A stretch of DNA of 64,000 nucleotides from Cherax quadricarinatus (taxonomy: Eukaryota; Arthropoda; Malacostraca; Decapoda; Parastacidae). Every line of letters begins with the position of its first letter. Position 1 is the stretch's first letter. Below, piece by piece: positions 44,395 to 63,660 of this stretch. The stretch covers positions 40,077,925 to 40,141,924 of the forward strand of contig NC_091298.1 in the NCBI RefSeq assembly GCF_038502225.1, read 5' to 3'. The notes under the pieces were generated by a model. The model saw only the letters and a program-made list of their open reading frames with translations, had not been told where the DNA came from and made no database searches. The position numbers and the translations under genes are program-made.

Positions 44395-47300
44395 ACTGGT
44401 CCTCCTGGTAGTGACGAATGGATTGAAGAGCAATGCAAAAGGATGGAACAAGAGTGGGAGAGAAAACTAGGACAGCTTGCTGTAAAAATGGAGACATCTT
44501 TCTGTGAAATTGGAAAAGAGGTTGGAGGAGGAGAAGAAGCATTTGGAGTCCCAAGTCAAAGCTGCAGTATTCATGATAAGGGTCCTAGAATATGAGGTAA
44601 ATAGGCTGAAGCGAGATATAGGGTTATTCACCAGGGGAGGCACATCAACTGAAGCTGGCACACCCTTACTGAATGAGGGGCCCAACGGGAAGGAAGGAGA
44701 CATAACTTATGCTAAGGTTCTACCAGCCCTATCAGCCCACCAAGCAGGGCTGAAGAGGGAGAGCAACTGGGTGCAGGTGGTGAGGGGGACAGGCCATATG
44801 TAGAGACACGACCATGCCACCAAGAGCTAGAGGACAAAATAAGGGAGAAAATGGCCATGTACAGACAGGAACCATAGACACAGAGGGAAAGGCAATGGGA
44901 GGAGGAGAGAGCAAAGTCAGTGTTTATTCATGGGCTTCAGGAGAGTGAGGGAAAGACACACACTGAAAGACGGCAGGCAGAAAGACAGGAGATTGAGAAC
45001 ATCAACAAAGAAATATGTGAAGAGGAAATGTCTGAGATTGTAAATTTTCAGAGAATAGAAGAGTATCTGAAGGGGAGAAAAGGACCAATCAAGCTGATTT
45101 TCAGGACAGAAACAATGCGGAACAGTATCCTCCAAGAGAAACCACCACGGTTGAAAGGTTTTGGCAGTATAAAAGAGGGTGTTCCTAGACCGAGACAGAA
45201 CAAAAACAGAATGACAGCAGCTGAGGGAGAGGGCAAAAAAGTTAAAGTAGCTAGGTGGAGAGACAATTAGAGAGTCAGCAGAGGACAACCAGAGCAGGGC
45301 AGAGCAACAAGAGCCAGCACACACAGAACCACCTCCAGAACCTCACAACCAATCGTGCTATCCTAACACAGACCACAATCCACACTCACAGCCCACATCT
45401 CACACTTCACTGTAGAATCCCACAGTACAGTCCCCCACCCTCACAGACCCCCAAAACACAGTGCTGGAGAGGAAACTGAAGGTATGGTACACAAATGCGG
45501 ATGGAATAACAAATAAGTGGGAGTGGCACAAAAGAGTCAAAGAGGCATCACTGGACATCATAGCCCTCACAGAAACCAAGCTCACAGGGATGATAACAGA
45601 TGCCATCTATCCAACGGGAAGATAAAATATGTGACAACAATAAGCAAGGAAGCTGAGAAGAGGTTTGTATCCAAGGGCAACAGGAATTATGAAAAAGGCA
45701 GGTTGAGCCTGTGGTTCACCAAAAGGTTCAGGGAGGCCAAAACCAAGTGTGCTAGGGAATGGAAGAAGTACAGAACGCAAAGAACCCAGGAGAATAAAGA
45801 GACCAGTTGTAGAGGCAGAAATTAATATGCACAGGTAAGATGAGAGGCCCAAAGGTAATATGAGAATGACCCAAAACTGTTGTACAGCCACATCAGGAGG
45901 AAAACAACAGTCAAGGACCAGGTAATCAGGCTGAGGAAGGAAGGAGGGGAGGTAATAAAAATGATTGCAAAATATGTGAGGAGCTCAACAGGAGATTCAA
46001 AAAAGTGTTCACAGAGGAGACAGAAGGGCCTTCAGAAAGGTAGAGAGGTGGGGTACACAATCAAGTGTTGGACACAATACATACTAACGACAATCTTCAA
46101 CACATTCTATCGAAACAGGACGACTACTGGAAGAATGAAAGACAGAAAATGTAGTCCCAATTTTTAAAAAAGGAGGCAGATATGAGGCATTAAACTACAG
46201 ACCAGTGTCACCGACGTGTATAGTACGCAAGGTCATGGAGAAATTAATCAGAAGAGTGGTGGAGCACCTAGAAAGGAATGAGCTTATCAACCACAGTCAG
46301 CATGGTTTCATGGACGGGAAATCCTGCATCACAAACCTACTGGAGTTCCATGACAGGGTGATGGAAGTAAGACAAGAGAGAGAGGGGTAGGTTGATTGCA
46401 TTTTCTTAGGCTGTAAGAAGGTGTTTGACACTTTTCCACACAAGAGATTAGTGCGGAAGCAGGACGACCAGGCAGGAATAACATGGAAGGCACTACAGTG
46501 GATCAGGGAATACCTGTCAGGAAGACAACAGTGAGTCATGGTACGTGGCGAGGTGTCAGAGTTGGTGCCGGTAACAAGCGGGGTTCAACAGGGATCAGTT
46601 CTAGGACCAGTGCTGTTTCTGGTATTTGTGAACGATATGATAGAAGGAATAGACTCCGAAGTGTCCCTGTTTGGAGATGATGTGAAGTTGATGAGAAGAA
46701 TTCAATCGATCGAAGACCAGGCAGAGCTACAGAGGAATCTGGACAGACTGCAGGCCTTTTCCAGAAACTGGCTCCTGGACTTCAACCCCACCAAGTGCAA
46801 GTCATGAAGATTGGGGAAGAGCAAAGAAGACCACAAATGGAGTACAGTCTAAGGGGCCAGAGCCTACAAACCTCACTCAAGGAAAGGGATCTTGGTGTGA
46901 GTATAACACAGGGAACATCTCCCGAGGTGCACATCAACTAAATAACAGCTGCAGCATACGGGCGCCTGGAAAACCTAAGAACAGCATTCTGACATCTAAA
47001 TAAGTCATTCAGGACCCTGTACACTGTGTACGTTAGGCCCATGTTGGAACATGCAGCTCCAGTTTGGAACCCTCACGTAGCCAAGCATGTAAGGAAACTA
47101 GAGAAAATGCAAAAGTTTGCAACAAGACTAGTCCCGGGGTTAAGAGGTATGTCCTACGAGGAGAGGTTAAGGGAAATCGTCCTGACGACACTGGAAGACA
47201 GGAGAGTTAGACGGGATACGATAACGAAATATCAAATACTGAGAGGTACATACAAGGTGGACAGAGACAGGATGTTCCAGAGATGGAACACAGCAGCAAA

Positions 47301-47550
47301 GGGACACAGTGGGAAGCTGAAGACTCAGATGAACCACAGGGATGTTAGGAAGTATTTCTTCAGTCACCGAGTTGTCAGGAAGTGGAATAGCCCGGGTAGT
47401 GAAGTAGTGGAGACAGGATCCATACATAGCTTTAAGAAGAGGTATGATAAATTTCATGGAGTGGGAAGAGTGACCGGGTAGCGGCCAGTTGAAGAGGCGG
47501 GCCCAGGAGCTGTGACTCGACTCCCGCAACCACACGTATGCGCACGTACA
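44395..47550 (+). pseudogene. CR1-A copy 10, ORF1 plus partial ORF2
   Basis: ORF1 (44504-45270, one stop at 44803): a coiled-coil-like N-terminus (KLEKRLEEEKKHLESQVKAA), a DITYAKVLPALSAHQAGLKR linker, then an RRM-like region with FIHGLQESEGKTHTERRQAE, EIVNFQRIEEYLKGRKGPIK and LIFRTETMRNSILQ. ORF2 keeps only the endonuclease start (LKVWYTNADGITNKW), then an internal deletion at about 45620 jumps to the linker. RT pieces follow at 45880-46800 (FGDDVKLMRR, one catalytic-motif A changed to G). The C-terminus lies at 47026-47481 and the tail at 47483-47550. It is the only copy showing nearly all of ORF1. Confidence 0.82.
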
Positions 47551-47552
47551 CA

Positions 47553-47813
47553 GGTGATTTACATCATGTGTAAGCGGGGACCAATGATAAGGCTTGGAGG
47601 CTTCTTACTTTATTTGCGAGATCATGGGTACACATTCAGTGTGTTACCCTACCCCAGTAGGGTCATGCCCAGCGAGGGAGAGAGGAATAGGCCTGGTTGA
47701 CTGAGTGACGTCGGCTGCCTGAGTGAGAGAGAGGCAAGTCAGGGCATACCCACCCAGAGACCTGCCCAGTGGTGGGAACTATTGGAACTAGGCACGTGGG
47801 CTTTTAGTCTACA
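47553..47813 (+). repeat. 260-bp dispersed direct repeat, copy 1
   Basis: Starts TGATTTACATCATGTG and ends GGGCTTTTAGTCTACA. It matches 53255-53517 throughout (CAATGATAAGGCTT, GGGTCATGCCCAGCGAG, GGGCATACC, GGTGGGAACT blocks). TG...CA ends and same orientation would fit a pair of LTRs 5.7 kb apart, but no target duplication, primer site or pol gene was found between them. Function unassigned. The stretch 47814-47941 after it has no gene. Confidence 0.75.
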
Positions 47814-47929
47814 TTACGCTCGGCCACCACCACAATGGTCGTCCTCAACCATGATTGGCTGAAAAAAAACTTGGTCTCTCTCTCACAGGAACTGGGCACA
47901 GAACACAGAATAAAGCCATATACATGTAT

Positions 47930-49095
<1,166 letters not shown>

Positions 49096-49127
49096 AGTGA
49101 TGTTATTGATCAATACCACTCGTTCGT

Positions 49128-49312
<185 letters not shown>

Positions 49313-49315
49313 AAA

Positions 49316-49426
49316 CAAACACTGATCTCTGGCCGATGGAGACTCGAACCTTGGAACAAGGTAAGTAGAGCTTTACCATTCTCACCACACTGGACCTGCT
49401 CTTGCGAATTCCTTGCATATATATGC

Positions 49427-49428
<2 letters not shown>
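49316..49428 (-). mobile_element. tRNA-like SINE fragment
   Basis: The minus strand reads GTGGTGAGAATGGTAAAGC (49388-49370, A-box region) and AAGGTTCGAGTCTCC (49352-49338, B box) with normal spacing. It differs from the tRNA-like pair at 48932. It lies between two (TA)n arrays. Either a tRNA pseudogene or the head of a SINE. Confidence 0.5.

Positions 49429-49429
<1 letters not shown>

Positions 49430-49509
<80 letters not shown>
49430..49509. repeat. (TA)n microsatellite 4
   Basis: About 80 bp of TA directly before the truncated 5' end of the plus-strand RTE copy. Confidence 0.97.
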
Positions 49510-53254
<3,745 letters not shown>

Positions 53255-53517
53255 TGATTTACGTCGTGTGGTGCAAGCGGGGAACAATGATAAGGCTTCA
53301 GAAGCTTCTTTATTTGTGAGATCGTGGGTACACAGGTAGTGTGTTTAAGTTACCCTGACCCAGGAGGGTCATGCCCAGCGAGAGAGAGAGACGAGTACTC
53401 CTTGTTGACTGAGAGAAGTCAACTGCCTGAGTGAGAGAGGCAGGTCTGGGCATACCTACCCAGACCTGCCCCTTGGTGGGAACTGTGGGAATATGGCATA
53501 TGGGCTTATAGTCTACT
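53255..53517 (+). repeat. 260-bp dispersed direct repeat, copy 2
   Basis: Second copy of 47553-47813, same orientation, starting TGATTTACGTCGTGTG and ending GGGCTTATAGTCTAC, with scattered substitutions and small indels. It runs straight into an AC array at 53519. Confidence 0.75.
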
Positions 53518-53518
53518 C

Positions 53519-53534
53519 ACGCACACACACACAC

Positions 53535-53621
<87 letters not shown>
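53519..53621. repeat. (AC)n microsatellite before CR1-A copy 11
   Basis: About 100 bp of AC with a few CACGC interruptions at its start. Confidence 0.95.
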
Positions 53622-53625
<4 letters not shown>

Positions 53626-53790
53626 GGAATAGCCTAGAAAATGACGTAGTGGAGGCAGGAACCATACACAGTTTTAAGACGAGGTTTGATAAAGCTCATG
53701 GAGCGGGGAGAGAGAGGGTCTAGTAGCAACCGGTGAAGAGGCGGGGCCAGGAGCTAGGACTCGACCCCTGCAACCACAAATAGGTGAGTA
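53622..53790 (+). mobile_element. CR1-A copy 11, 3' end only
   Basis: Begins after (AC)n at the KWNSLENDVVEAG codons, reaches the ORF2 stop (GAGAGGGTCTAGTAG at about 53715), then the tail to AATAGGTGAGTAC. Flanked by AC on both sides. Confidence 0.88.
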
Positions 53791-56930
<3,140 letters not shown>

Positions 56931-57011
56931 TGCACGCACATGATCAAGTACGTATAATTTTTCTTATTATGCCGTTTAGAAATGAAGTGAATATGTTGCA
57001 CACAGATTTGC

Positions 57012-59990
57012 CCAAGTGTCTCACCACAGACGTCTCGCCCACGTGTCTCACCACAGACGTCTCGCCCACGTGTCTCACCACAGACGTCTCGCCCACGTGT
57101 CTCACCACAGACGTCTCGACCACGTGTCTCACCACAGACGTCTCGACCACGTGTCTCACCACAGACGTCTCCCCCACGTGTCTCACCACAGACGTCTCGC
57201 CCACGTGTCTCACCACAGACGCCTCGACCACGTGTCTCACCACAGACGTCTCGCCCACGTGTCTCACCACAGACGTCTCGCCCACGTGTCTCACCACAGA
57301 CGTCTCGCCCACGTGTCTCACCACAGACGTCTCGTCCACGTGTCTCACCACAGACGTCTCGCCCACGTGTCTCACCACAGACGTCTCGCCCACGTGTCTC
57401 ACCACAGACGTCTCGCCCAAGTGTCTCACCACAGACGTCTCGCCCACGTGTCTCACCACAGTCGTCTCGTCCACTTGTCTCACCACAGACGTCTCGCCCA
57501 CGTGTCTCACCACAGACGTCTCGCCCACGTGTCTCACCACAGACGTCTCGCCCACGTGTCTCACCACAGACGTCTCCCCCACGTGTCTCACCACAGACGT
57601 CTCGTCCACGTGTCTCACCACAGACGTCTCGTCCACGTGTCTCACCACAGACGTCTCGCCCACGTGTCTCACCACTGACGTCTCGCCCACGTGTCTCACC
57701 ACAGACGTCTCGCCCACGTGTCTCACCACAGACGTCTCGCCCACGTGTCTCACCACAGACGTCTCGCCCACGTGTCTCACCACAGACTTCTCGCCCACGT
57801 GTCTCACCACAGACGTCTCGCCCACGTGTCTCACCACAGACGTCTCGCCCACGTGTCTCACCACAGACGTCTCGACCACGTGTCTCACCACAGACGTCTC
57901 GCCCACGTGTCTCACCACAGACGTCTCGACCACGTGTCTCTCCACAGACGTCTCGCCCACGTGTCTCACCACAGACGTCTCGCCCACGTGTCTCACCACA
58001 GACGTCTCGACCACGTGTCTCACCACAGACGTCTCCTCCACTTGTCTCACCACAGACGTCTCGTCCACGTGTCTCACCACAGACGTCTCGCCCACGTGTC
58101 TCACCACAGACGTCTCCCCCACGTGTCTCACCACAGACGTCTCCCCCACGTGTCTCACCACAGACGTCTCGCCCACGTGTCTCACCACAGACGTCTCCCC
58201 CACGTGTCTCACCACAGACGTCTCGTCCACGTGTCTCACCACAGACGTCTCGTCCACGTGTCTCACCACAGACGTCTCGCCCACGTGTCTCACCACAGAC
58301 GTCTCGCCCACGTGTCTCACCACAGACGTCTCGACCATGTGTCTCACCACAGACGTCTCGCCCACGTGTCTCACCACAGACGTCTCCCCCACGTGTCTCA
58401 CCACAGACGTCTCGTCCACGTGTCTCACCACAGACGTCTCGTCCACGTGTCTCACCACAGACGTCTCGCCCACGTGTCTCACCACAGACGTCTCGACCAC
58501 GTGTCTCACTACAGGCGTCTCGCCCACGTGTCTCACCACAGACGTCTCGCCCACGTGTCTCACCACAGACGTCTCGCCCACGTGTCTCACCACAGACGTC
58601 TCGCCCACCTGTCTCACCACAGACGTCTCGCCCTCGTGTCTCACCACAGACGTCTCGCCCACGTGTCTCACCACAGACGTCTCGCCCTCGTGTCTCACCA
58701 CAGACGTCTCGCCGTCGTGTCTCACCACAGACGTCTCGCCCTCGTGTCTCACCACAGACGTCTCGCCCTCGTGTCTCACCACAGACGTCTCGCCCACGTG
58801 TCTCACCACAGACGTCTCGCCCTCGTGTCTCACCACAGACGTCTCGCCCTCGTGTCTCACCACAGACGTCTCGCCCTCGTGTCTCTCCACAGACGTCTCG
58901 CCCTCGTGTCTCACCACAGACGTCTCGCCCTCGTGTCTCACCACAGACGTCTCGCCCACGTGTCTCACCACAGACGTCTCGCCCATCTGTCTCACCACAG
59001 ACGTCTCGCCCTCGTGTCTCACCACAGACGTCTCGCCCACGTGTCTCACCACAGACGTCTCGCCCTCGTGTCTCACCACAGACGTCTCGCCCTCGTGTCT
59101 CACCACAGACGTCTCGCCCTCGTGTCTCACCACAGACGTCTCGCCCTCGTGTCTCACCACAGGCGTCTCGCCCACGTGTCTCACCACAGACGTCTCGTCT
59201 CGCCCTCGTGTCTCACCACAGACGTCTCGCCCTCGTGTCTCACCACAGACGTCTCGCCCTCGTGTCTCACCACAGACGTCTCGCCCTCGTGTCTCACCAC
59301 AGACGTCTCGCCCTCGTGTCTCACCACAGACGTCTCGCCCTCGTGTCTCACCACAGACGTCTCGCCCACGTGTCTCACCACAGACGTCTCGCCCACCTGT
59401 CTCAGCACAGACGTCTCGCCCTCGTGTCTCACCACAGACGTCTCGCCCTCGTGTCTCACCACAGACGTCTCGCCCACGTGTCTCACCACAGACGTCTCGC
59501 CCACCTGTCTCACCACAGACGTCTCGCCCTCGTGTCTCACCACAGACGTCTCGCCCACGTGTCTCACCACAGACGTCTCGCCCTCGTGTCTCACCACAGA
59601 CGTCTCGCCCTCGTGTCTCACCACAGACGTCTCGCCCTCGTGTCTCACCACAGACGTCTCGCCCTCGTGTCTCACCACAGACGTCTCGCCCTCGTGTCTC
59701 ACCACAGACGTCTCGCCCTCGTGTCTCACCACAGACGTCTCGCCCACGTGTCTCACCACAGACGTCTCGCCCACCTGTCTCACCACAGACGTCTCGCCCT
59801 CGTGTCTCACCACAGACGTCTCGCCCACGTGTCTCATCACAGACGTCTCGCCCTCGTGTCTCACCACAGACGTCTCGCCCTCGTGTCTCACCACAGACGT
59901 CTCGCCCACGTGCCTCACCACAGACGTCTCGCCCTCGTGTCTCACCACAGACGTCTCGCCCACGTGTCTCACCACAGACGTCTCGCCCAT
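57012..59990. repeat. 27-bp minisatellite, about 110 units
   Basis: Each 27-bp unit contains CACCACAGACGTCTCG and CCCACGTGTCTCA, so it carries the palindromes GACGTC and, in most units, CACGTG. Because 27 is divisible by three and the unit lacks stops in several frames, open frames of about 1020 codons appear on both strands. Variants are regional: 57012-58620 is mostly CCCACGTG (with ACCACG, TCCACG, CCCCAC types), while 58620-59990 is mostly CCCTCGTG. An extra 5 bp (CGTCTCGTCTCG at about 59190) shifts the phase and makes the peptide repeat change from SPTCLTTDV to RPRVSPQTS type. No gene is inferred. Confidence 0.97.
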
Positions 59991-60092
59991 GATCACTCAA
60001 CTACTGTCTGATGTTTAATAAACAATTTAGTGAATCATATAAAGTTATATAATAAAATGTGTATCAGTATTTTAACTTTAAATTTTACTGAC

Positions 60093-60741
60093 CTTTATTA
60101 TCATCATCATCATTGTTTCTGTTATCTTCTTCTATCTTTATATTATTATGTTCTTCTGTCATATTAATGGTTGCTTCTCCTGGGTTGTAACTTTCACTAA
60201 GATTTTCTTCGTCTTCTTCTGCCTCAGAATTTACATATTTTACTTGTGGTGTTCTCCCTTCATTAATCACTTCTAAACTTAAATAAGTTTCCTCTGTTCT
60301 CCCTTCATTGGTATTTCTCTCAAATTCTTCTTTACGTTCTTGATGTTTATCATTCATTAGAATTTCGAATGCATCGTGACGTTTTTTCTTAACATCAACA
60401 TTTTCATTTTCTCCTTCAATCATCGTAATTATCGTCTGGGGAAGTAAAGTCACATTATCTTCCTCTGAGTCGTCACTCTCCGGCTTCTTCTCTTGTTGTC
60501 TCTTTTTTTTATCTACCTGTAATAACTTTTCGATTTCACTGATGAGAATTTTGTTTTTCTTATCGTCCCATACACTGTTTTCTTCCCAGTATTTTGATTC
60601 TTTGTTCTCTTGGTTCCTCCATGTTTGCCATGCGCTACTGGTCTTGTGAACAAGGAAATTTATATACAAAATAAGGAGCAGGAGCAGGAGGACCAGCACT
60701 TGTTTGGGATGTAGGAACCTGCACCTGACACCTAATGCCAT
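60093..60741 (-). CDS. Putative first exon: type II membrane, acidic luminal protein
   Basis: Starts at the ATG at 60741. Residues 1-14 are short and basic (RCRFLHPKQ). Residues 15-31 (VLVLLLLLLILYINFLV) form a strong hydrophobic segment, so this looks like an uncleaved signal anchor as in Golgi type II enzymes. The remaining ~185 residues are rich in E, D, K and N, with two N-glycosylation sequons (NVT, NMT) and coiled-coil-like KKKRQQEKK stretches, resembling a stem region. The frame continues to a stop at 60085, but AAAG|GTCAGT at 60096-60088 is a good splice donor, so the exon probably ends at 60093. Downstream exons would lie beyond the minisatellite, outside what can be traced. Enzyme class unknown. 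Non-repetitive and without lesions, unlike its neighbours. Confidence 0.6.
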
Positions 60742-61204
60742 TGTGGCTCATAACTTTATTTTGCGAGTGCTGATGTTTTAAACCTTTTTTTATTTTTCCA
60801 TTGCAAATTGTTTAAAATATTTTCTTATTTACAAGATCTATTGGATTAACGTTTCAGTTCATATAAAGAACATAATTAACCAGTTGAATGTTTTCTGAAC
60901 AGTATCATTTCAGTCACCTGTATCACACTATCTTAACACTTTAGGCTATATAGTCTGTAGTTTCATTTTTGTCGGTCTATATAACAGTAGCTGAAAAAAA
61001 AGTACTGATATCACCTATACAATGCCACATTCGAAAGAAATTTCAGACAACTTCAATGTCTCTCTCAGTTATCGAGTCACAACTGAGACATAAATCTAAG
61101 CGCTGACCGGAAGTCAGGTCGGAAAGAGGGAGACAGTGGAATATGAGATAGCAGTCATGACATGTAAGGAAACTTCTAGAAACGACAAGTGAACAGCAGT
61201 GGTA
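60742..61204. other. Upstream region of the putative host exon
   Basis: AT-rich single-copy-looking sequence that would contain the promoter and 5' UTR of the minus-strand exon. CTATATAG-like boxes occur near 60950-60980 at about -210 to -240 from the ATG, but none is a convincing core promoter by sequence alone. No open frame with a domain. Confidence 0.4.
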
Positions 61205-61430
61205 GCCTTTGAAACAGAACTAGTTGTAGTAATATTTTCGATTATAGTTGTAGTATTAACAGCAGCAGTAGTGATAATGGTAGTACTGATAGTAATAACT
61301 GAAACAGTAATAAATGGTAGTAGTGGAAGTAGTAGTAGTAGTGGTAGTAGTTGTACTAGTATTACCAACAGTGGTAGTAGAAGTATTTATAGTAGTAGTA
61401 TTAATAGTAGTAACGGTACTAGATGTATAT
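61205..61430. repeat. Imperfect (TAG/AGT)n trinucleotide region
   Basis: GTAGTAGTA-type units with frequent substitutions, densest at 61315-61420. Valine- or serine-rich open frames across it are artefacts. Confidence 0.85.
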
Positions 61431-61559
61431 CTGTCGCTGTGTGATCCAAGGATGGTACCTAAGTATTCCCTTATCCCAGTCCTTGTTCTTCAACGCACGT
61501 GACTGGAACGAACAGTCCAAAGTCCTGTATAAGGTCATAATGCAGTAAACGATCACAGT

Positions 61560-62210
61560 TTACAAAAGCATGGTATATGGAGCTTTGCCTGGACCTGTAG
61601 AACAAAACTGTCTTCAAAGATTTATTTAGTTATTCCATAAATTAAAGAGAGATCCTAGACTTCATCTTACGAAAGCAGACAAAGCAAATGCGATAGTAAT
61701 TATGGGCAAAGTAGATTAAAGTGGAAAAAATGAAAATTTTATTAGACGCCAGGAAAACTTACGTGCCCCTTAATAAGGAACCGTTGGACCAGGTTAATAC
61801 TAAGTTTAATTAACAACTTAGAACCTTACTGAGAGGTAATGAGGAATTGAGTGAACAGTAATAAGCTAGGTTGGCGACATTCCTAGATACGTACGGTTTT
61901 CCAGCAAGACCTATCATTACCTCTACTTATGTATTTTCAAATGGTTAGTATAAATATTAACTCCAGTGCTGGGAAACATTTCTGTAGTTCACATTAAAAA
62001 CAATATTGATCTCGGTGGCAAATGTTAACTTGTCCAATAATATCACACTAGTAAGTTTTGACGTCACGGCCTTGTTTACCCAAATGTCTGTTCCTGACCT
62101 GTTACCTTTTCTGGAAGAAGAATGAAGTGAGTTCCCACTCACTTCAATGACATTCAATGAACGGATTAAGTTGTGTGTAGTTGATTGCAAATTTGAGTTT
62201 GAAGGGAAAT
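61560..62210 (+). pseudogene. Penelope-like element, RT N-terminal part
   Basis: Around 61650-61720 the frame reads HKLKRDPRLHLTKADKANA then IVIMGKVD, the KADK...VI motif typical of Penelope-like RTs. Then come KMKILLDARKTYVPLNKEPL, DQVNTKFN and LRTLLRGNEELSEQ. Near 61905-61925 is RPIIT. Near 61990-62080 HIKNNIDL and LVSFDVTALFT-like codons are visible across frameshifts, with FEGKYY at 62195-62212. Numerous stops. It is continued at 62844 after an inserted CR1 fragment. No GIY-YIG endonuclease was recognised downstream. Confidence 0.8.
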
Positions 62211-62843
62211 ATTATAAGAACATAAGAACACAAGAACGAAGGAACACTGCAGAAGGCCTACTGGCCCATGCGAGGCAGGTCCAAGTCTCCTACCGGCTTA
62301 AGCCAATGCACCCAACCTAGTCAGGTCAGGTCACATTGACTTAAGGGAGGAACACGGCAACCGACCTGGTAGCACAAGCTATCAGGTCTAACTCACACCC
62401 ACCCACATCCACTCATGTATTTATCCAACCTATTTTTAAAGCTACACAACGTTCTGGCCTCTATAACGGTACTTGGGAGTTTGTTCCACTCATCCACAAC
62501 TCTATTACCAAACCAGTACTTTCCTATATCCTTCCTGAATCTGAATTTTTCCAACTTAAAACCATTGCTGCGAGTCCTGTCTAGGCTAGATATTTTCAGC
62601 ACACTATTTACATCCCCTTTATTTATTCCTGTCTTCCATTTATACACCTCAATCATATCCCCCCTAATTCTACGTCTTTCTAGAGAGTGCAGATTCAGGG
62701 CCCTTAGTCTATCCTCATAGGGAAGGTTTCTGATACATGGGATCAACTTTGTCATCCTCCTTTGTACATTTTCCAGAGAATTTATATCCATTCTGTAATA
62801 AGGTGACCAAAACTGTGCAGCATAATCTAAATGAGGCCTAACC
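62211..62843 (-). pseudogene. CR1-type LINE (second family), 3' end, inserted in the Penelope element
   Basis: The minus frame 62845-62393 reads MVRPHLDYAAQFWSPYYRMD, NVQRRMTKLIPCIRNLPYED, LHSLERRRIRGDMIEVYKWK and GKYWFGNRVVDEWNKLPSTV, a CR1/L2-type C-terminus different from CR1-A. The 3' UTR follows, ending at 62211 in GTTCTTATGTTCTTAT on the minus strand. Such 8-bp terminal repeats are a CR1 hallmark. It splits the Penelope RT between GKYY and MGNP codons. GGGAAAT occurs at both edges (62204-62210, 62846-62852), but coding constraint could explain that. Confidence 0.85.
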
Positions 62844-63360
62844 ATGGGAAATCCATTCCTTACCCTATTAAGTACTTTGTATATAGAGTTTCTAGAGGCT
62901 GTTGAAAGACATGTTACCCTGTAAAATGTTCAGATATATGGATGACATCTTGTGTATTTGGCCAAATGATATGGCTCTGGATACATTATTATTGAGACAT
63001 AACGCTTTGGTCCCGTCTATTAAATTCAGTGTGGAGAAAGAAGAGGAATTTAAACTTCCATTCTTAGATATGTTGAAACAGTGTTGACAGAGAATTCAAG
63101 TTTACACTATAAAGGAAAGCCTCTAATGTGTGTTCATACATTCACTACTATTCCAACCATAAGACAAAAGTTAAAAGAAGTGTTTTCTCCTTATGTTTCT
63201 GAGAGCTTACAGAGTGTGCAGCAGAGTTTCTCAATGAAGAAATTAGGAAAATATTTGATACTGCCACAAAACTGTGGTACCCTAAGGAGTTTGTAGAATC
63301 AGCATTGCTGATTAAAAATGTGCTGGTTCTCCCATACAATGGGAATTTATGTAAAATATA
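62844..63360 (+). pseudogene. Penelope-like element, RT palm and C-terminal part
   Basis: Resumes at MGNPFLTLLSTLYIEFLEAV (62844). A frameshift at about 62925 leads into FRYMDDILCIWPNDMALDTL, with catalytic YMDD at about 62936. Then come PSIKFSVEKEEEFKLPFLDM and, in a third frame, SSLHYKGKPLMCVHTF (63096 on). YxDD followed by IWP and PSIKFTxE is diagnostic of Penelope-like RTs. Truncated before any GIY-YIG domain; the rest to 63360 is decayed. Confidence 0.85.
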
Positions 63361-63596
63361 TTTAGTTGGATTATGCTAAATTAAATTGCGTGTGTAATAA
63401 TAAGGTTAGTTAACTTTTCTAAGGTGCTTTTGGTACATAATTATTAATTTACAAATTAATATAAATGAAAAAAATATATCTTTTAACGTATAAGAGAAAA
63501 TTTTAGAAAGGACATAATTTATAATGAGTTTTTGCCAATCGACCAATATTACATATTCGTTAATGAGCTCACAGCAATGAATAATAAGACGGATTG
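63361..63596. other. AT-rich sequence, no gene seen
   Basis: No domain, tandem repeat or RNA gene recognised between the Penelope relic and the tRNA-like sequence. Confidence 0.5.
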
Positions 63597-63660
63597 ACGG
63601 GGGCACGAACTGCAGTCTATAAATTAACAGTCCGACGTTCTACCACCTCGGCTAAGATTC
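63597..63660 (-). pseudogene. tRNA-Asn-like pseudogene or SINE head
   Basis: The minus strand reads TTAGCCGAGGTGGTAGAACG (A-box region), CGGACTGTTAA (possible anticodon loop with GTT) and GCAGTTCGTGCCCCC (B-box-like, degenerate). Spacing fits a tRNA of ~65-70 nt. The acceptor stem does not pair convincingly and the B box departs from GGTTCGANNCC, so a functional tRNA is unlikely. Confidence 0.45.

Noticed and set aside
61114..61502. Valine-, threonine- and serine-rich frames
   Set aside because: Products of the imperfect (TAG)n region.
63597..63660. Functional tRNA-Asn gene
   Set aside because: Acceptor stem does not pair, B box is degenerate, and the spacing is short.
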